Below the pieces are notes generated by a model that did no database searches, was not told the origin of the DNA, and saw nothing but the letters and a program-made list of their open reading frames with translations. Source: Paracoccaceae bacterium (GTDB lineage: Bacteria > Pseudomonadota > Alphaproteobacteria > Rhodobacterales > Rhodobacteraceae). Taken from it: 64,000 bases of DNA. The stretch covers positions 1-64,000 of the forward strand of contig JACKKJ010000003.1 in assembly GCA_024236495.1 (NCBI GenBank), given 5' to 3'. The translations under genes and the position numbers were made by a program. Positions 61,026 through 64,000 of this stretch are shown piece after piece (position 1 is the first letter of the stretch; each line of letters starts with the position of its first letter).

Positions 61026-62546
61026 ATGGGGCTCTTGCGCGCGCTTGGCGCCGCCGCGCGGCCGGGCTGGTCCAGGCTTGGCGCCGCGGCAATCCTTGGC
61101 GCGGGCGTGGCGGCGGGGCAGGCGCCCTTCGGGTTCTGGTGGCTGTCGCTCCTCTCGCTGGCGGTCCTGATCGCCGAGATCGCCGCCGAGGGACGCCGCG
61201 CCCGGCGCCTCTGGCTATCCTGGGCGGCGGGCGTGGGCTATTTCGCGCTGGCACTTTTCTGGATCGTCGATCCCTTTCTGGTCGAACCGGAAACCTTTGG
61301 CTGGATGGCGCCTTTCGCGCTCTTGCTCATGTGTGCGGGGATGGCGCTTTTCTGGCTTCTTGCGGGGTGGATCGCCGGGGTGGGCAGGTGGCCCTTCGCC
61401 CGTGCCCTGGGCTTTGCGCTGGGGCTTGCGGTGGGGGACCTCGTGCGAAGCTATGTCCTGACCGGGTTTCCCTGGGCGCTCTTGGGGCATATCTGGATCG
61501 ATACGCCGGTCGCACAGGCCGCGGCCGTTGTCGGGCCGGTGGGGCTTTCGGTGCTGACGGCGATCACGGCCGCGCTTCCGGTGATGGCCCGCGACCGCCG
61601 GGGCCGGGCTGTCCTTTCCGCGGTTGCACTGGCGGTTCTGGGCTGTGTCTGGCTGGCGGGCAGCGCGCGGCTGAACCAACCGGTCGAACCGCGTGATCCG
61701 CCGGTTCGGGTGCGCCTTGTTCAGCCGAATGCGGAACAGGCGCTGAAATGGCAGGGGGATATGTGGCGTGTCTTCCTGGACCGCCAGCTTGCCTGGACCG
61801 CGCAACCCGCCAGCGAGCCACTCGACCTGATCATCTGGCCCGAGACGGCGGTGCCCTATCTTCTGGAATACTCGGACGACCTGTTTTCAGAGATGGCCGC
61901 CGTCTCGGGCGGGGTGCCGATCGTGACGGGGGTGCAGCGGGCCGACGGCGCGCGCTATTACAACAGCCTCGTGGCGCTCGACGGCAGGGGCGCGGTCATC
62001 GCGATGCATGACAAGTCGCACCTGGTCCCTTTCGGAGAATACATTCCCTTCGGCGACTTGCTGGTGCCGTTCGGGATAAGGGCCTTCGCCGCGCAGGAAG
62101 GTTTCGGCTATACGCCCGGGGCCGCGATCCGGGTTCTTGACCTCGGTCGGGCCGGACGTGTCCTGCCGCTGATCTGCTACGAGGCGATCTTTGCCCAGGA
62201 CCTGAACCGGGCCGTAGGGCAGGCGGACTGGATCCTGCAGATCACCAACGACGGCTGGTTCGGGGATATTTCCGGTCCCTACCAGCATCTTGCGCAAACG
62301 CGCCTCAGGGCGATCGAGCAGGGCCTTCCGGTGCTGCGGGTCGCCAACACCGGTGTCTCGGGCGTGATCGACGCTGCGGGACAACTGCTGCACGCCCTGC
62401 CGCTGAACACCGAGGGGGCGCTGGACGTCGCCGTGCCCCCCGCGCGGCCCCGGCCACTTTACGCCCGCACCGGCGACCTGCCGGTCGCGGCATTTCTGGT
62501 CCTGGCGCTGCTGGTCGTGGCGGCACGCCGTCGTTTTGCCGATTGA
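61026..62546 (+). CDS. lnt: Apolipoprotein N-acyltransferase
   Basis: The protein has 506 residues: six to seven N-terminal membrane helices, then a nitrilase-type domain with Glu in WPETAVPY, Lys in HDKSHLVPFGEY and Cys in LICYEAIF. It adds the third acyl chain to lipoproteins at the inner membrane. It starts 2 bp after the corC stop. Confidence 0.95.
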   Translation: MGLLRALGAAARPGWSRLGAAAILGAGVAAGQAPFGFWWLSLLSLAVLIAEIAAEGRRARRLWLSWAAGVGYFALALFWIVDPFLVEPETFGWMAPFALLLMCAGMALFWLLAGWIAGVGRWPFARALGFALGLAVGDLVRSYVLTGFPWALLGHIWIDTPVAQAAAVVGPVGLSVLTAITAALPVMARDRRGRAVLSAVALAVLGCVWLAGSARLNQPVEPRDPPVRVRLVQPNAEQALKWQGDMWRVFLDRQLAWTAQPASEPLDLIIWPETAVPYLLEYSDDLFSEMAAVSGGVPIVTGVQRADGARYYNSLVALDGRGAVIAMHDKSHLVPFGEYIPFGDLLVPFGIRAFAAQEGFGYTPGAAIRVLDLGRAGRVLPLICYEAIFAQDLNRAVGQADWILQITNDGWFGDISGPYQHLAQTRLRAIEQGLPVLRVANTGVSGVIDAAGQLLHALPLNTEGALDVAVPPARPRPLYARTGDLPVAAFLVLALLVVAARRRFAD

Positions 62547-62569
62547 CCGCCGCGCCCGTGACGGATAGT
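62543..62569 (+). promoter_or_regulatory. Candidate metK promoter
   Basis: TTGACC (62543-62548, overlapping the lnt stop) is a strong -35-like hexamer. GATAGT (62564-62569) is a fair -10 at a short 15-base spacing. Transcription would begin near 62575-62580, just before the riboswitch. Read-through from lnt is also possible. Confidence 0.3.
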
Positions 62570-62582
62570 CAGGCTCGACGAA

Positions 62583-62629
62583 CCGTCACAACGGCTTCCT
62601 GGCGTGACGGGGATAACCCCAATGGAGCA
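62583..62629 (+). promoter_or_regulatory. SAM/SAH riboswitch (metK leader)
   Basis: GTCACAACGGCTTCCTGGCG at 62585-62604 is followed by TGAC and, after an A/G-rich gap, CCAATGGAGCA (62619-62629). These are the conserved strands of the SAM/SAH riboswitch class found upstream of metK in Rhodobacterales. CCGTCAC (62583-62589) pairs with GTGACGG (62604-62610), and the 3' strand contains the ribosome site GGAG, so ligand binding should hide it and lower MetK synthesis. The match to the known consensus is nearly exact. Confidence 0.9.
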
Positions 62630-62633
62630 TTTC

Positions 62634-63800
62634 ATGTCCCGCAAGAACTACATTTTCACCTCCGAATCCGTGTCGGAGGGACACCCTGACAAGGTTTGCG
62701 ACCGAATTTCCGATGCCGTACTCGATGCCTTTCTGACCGAGGAACCGAACGCGCGGGTCGCGTGCGAAACCTTCGCGACGACGAACCGCGTTGTCGTCGG
62801 AGGCGAGGTGGGTCTTTCCAGCAAGGAAAAGACCAAGGCGATGCTGGCGCGCGTCGACGCGATCGTGCGCGAATGCGTCCGCGACATCGGCTACGAACAG
62901 AAGAAGTTCCACTGGGACAAGATCAAGATCCACAACTACCTGCACGAACAGTCGGCGCATATCGCGCAAGGCGTGGACCGTGACGGGGCGGGCGACCAGG
63001 GGATCATGTTCGGCTACGCCACGCGCGAGACGCCCGAATTCATGCCGGCGCCGATCCAGTACGCCCATGCGATCCTGCGGCGTCTGGCCGAGGTGCGCAA
63101 ATCCGGCGCCGAACCGACGCTGGGCCCCGACGCGAAAAGCCAGCTGTCGTTGCGCTATGTGGACGGCAAGCCGGTCGAGGTGACCTCGATCGTGCTTTCT
63201 ACCCAGCACACGTCGAAGCGCCAGACCTCGAAGGTGATCCGCAAGATCGTCGAGCCCTATATCCGCGAGGTGCTGCCCGAGGGCTGGCTGACGCGCAAGA
63301 CCGAATGGCACGTCAACCCGACCGGCACTTTCGTGATCGGCGGGCCGGACGGTGACGCGGGCCTGACCGGGCGCAAGATCATCGTGGATACCTACGGAGG
63401 CGCCGCGCCGCACGGGGGCGGGGCGTTTTCGGGCAAGGATCCGACCAAGGTCGACCGCTCCGCGGCATATGCCGCGCGCTACCTTGCCAAGAACGTGGTC
63501 GCCTCGGGGCTTGCCGACCGTTGCACGCTGCAGCTGTCCTACGCGATCGGCGTTGCCAAGCCGCTTTCGATCTATGTGGATACCCACAGCACCGGGCAGG
63601 TCCCCGATGCCCAGATCGAAAAGGCCGTGTCCGAGATCATGGACCTCACTCCGCGCGGGATCCGCACGCAGCTTGGCCTTGACCGGCCGATCTATCAGCG
63701 CACCGCGGCCTACGGCCATTTCGGCCGCGCCCCGGAAGCCGATGGCGGTTTCAGCTGGGAACGCACCGACCTTGTCGATGCGCTGAAGAAAGCCGTCTGA
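62634..63800 (+). CDS. metK: S-adenosylmethionine synthase
   Basis: The 388-residue enzyme makes SAM from methionine and ATP. TSESVSEGHPDKVCDRISDA, GAGDQGIMFGYA and GGAFSGKDPTKVDRSAAYAAR are diagnostic. ATG 62634 follows the riboswitch GGAGCA. An ATG at 62622 lies inside that motif and is unlikely. It is feedback-controlled through the leader. Confidence 0.97.
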   Translation: MSRKNYIFTSESVSEGHPDKVCDRISDAVLDAFLTEEPNARVACETFATTNRVVVGGEVGLSSKEKTKAMLARVDAIVRECVRDIGYEQKKFHWDKIKIHNYLHEQSAHIAQGVDRDGAGDQGIMFGYATRETPEFMPAPIQYAHAILRRLAEVRKSGAEPTLGPDAKSQLSLRYVDGKPVEVTSIVLSTQHTSKRQTSKVIRKIVEPYIREVLPEGWLTRKTEWHVNPTGTFVIGGPDGDAGLTGRKIIVDTYGGAAPHGGGAFSGKDPTKVDRSAAYAARYLAKNVVASGLADRCTLQLSYAIGVAKPLSIYVDTHSTGQVPDAQIEKAVSEIMDLTPRGIRTQLGLDRPIYQRTAAYGHFGRAPEADGGFSWERTDLVDALKKAV

Positions 63801-63821
63801 GCGCGGAACTTGCGGCGGGCG

Positions 63822-63866
63822 CCGGGGGTCTTGCGCCCCCGGACCCCCGCGAGAGTATTTTCGCAA
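63822..63866 (+). terminator. metK terminator with GC-box/TATTTT element, copy 3
   Basis: CCGGGGG and CCCCCGG (63822-63828, 63836-63842) form a hairpin 20 bp past the metK stop. The repeat element CCCCCGCGAGAGTATTTTCG, then CAATGAAGAAG, follows at 63844-63874. The TATTTT run downstream of the stem fits an intrinsic terminator. Confidence 0.5.
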
Positions 63867-63923
63867 TGAAGAAGGGCGGGGCGCGGCTTGACCTTGCCCC
63901 CGCAGAGGGCGTAGGGGCGCGCC

Positions 63924-64000
63924 ATGACCGACACCCGCGACACCGACCAGCCCGAATGGCGCAACTTTTATGGCCGGCGCCACGGAAAGACATTGCGGCC
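63924..64000 (+). CDS. trmB: tRNA (guanine-N7-)-methyltransferase (5' end only)
   Basis: The first 25 codons read MTDTRDTDQPEWRNFYGRRH, then GKTLRP. The WRNFYGRRHGKTLR segment is the conserved start of alphaproteobacterial TrmB. The gene runs out of the window. Confidence 0.8.
   Translation, partial: MTDTRDTDQPEWRNFYGRRHGKTLR

Overview
The window reads as a chromosomal segment of a GC-rich alphaproteobacterium of the Rhodobacteraceae (Rhodobacterales). The evidence is a metK leader that matches the SAM/SAH riboswitch class known from Rhodobacterales, an irr regulator divergent from fabA, a compact mreB-mreC-mreD-mrdA-rodA cluster, and a miaB-phoH-ybeY-corC-lnt-metK-trmB run. Species cannot be assigned from sequence alone.

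Positions 1-5308 form an accessory island of broken Rhs (YD-repeat) toxin modules beside a tRNA-Gln(TTG) gene at 5513-5587. Each module keeps the pattern Rhs core tip, variable C-terminal toxin, then an immunity-like gene 6 to 18 bp downstream. Module 1 (1-1339) carries a toxin domain resembling colicin M, the lipid II-cleaving bacteriocin. Its partner is a membrane-anchored protein with two cysteines, laid out like the colicin M immunity protein Cmi. Module 2 (about 1434-3329) carries an AHH-type HNH nuclease and a frameshifted Imm11/DUF1629-like gene. Module 3 (4207-4722) keeps only a toxin tail plus an intact orphan immunity-like gene. Two fragments of a large serine recombinase (3537-4256 and 4883-5308) flank module 3. 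Near-identical Rhs segments recur across the island.

Positions 5689-23224 are mostly core genes: a BaiN/YhiN-type flavoprotein, kdsA with capsule-export genes kpsE and kpsT, nhaA, a Fe-S uracil-DNA glycosylase, the rod-shape operon and leuA. leuA is preceded by a 28-codon leader peptide with four consecutive Leu codons and a perfect 10-bp stem-loop, an apparent leucine attenuator. An 18-repeat secreted MORN protein follows.

Positions 23417-41257 hold nadE, an aldo/keto reductase, a GlxA-type regulator, a lipocalin lipoprotein, an XRE regulator divergent from a fatty acid desaturase pair, an EF-hand/ECF-sigma/metal-sensor cluster, a PleD-like diguanylate cyclase with Glu at the phosphoacceptor site, an MttB-family methyltransferase, and an H-NOX/HNOBA-GGDEF pair whose H-NOX partner lacks the heme-ligand His. 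Positions 40496-49876 are catabolic: acid-sugar genes, a PcaD-like hydrolase, a threonine dehydratase, a haloacid dehalogenase and a drug-efflux-type transporter.

Positions 50011-64000 are housekeeping: fabA-fabB-fabI with irr, a secreted caspase-like protein, then miaB, phoH, ybeY, corC, lnt, the riboswitch-controlled metK and the start of trmB. Most of the catabolic and envelope genes overlap by 4 to 11 bp, so operon structure is dense.
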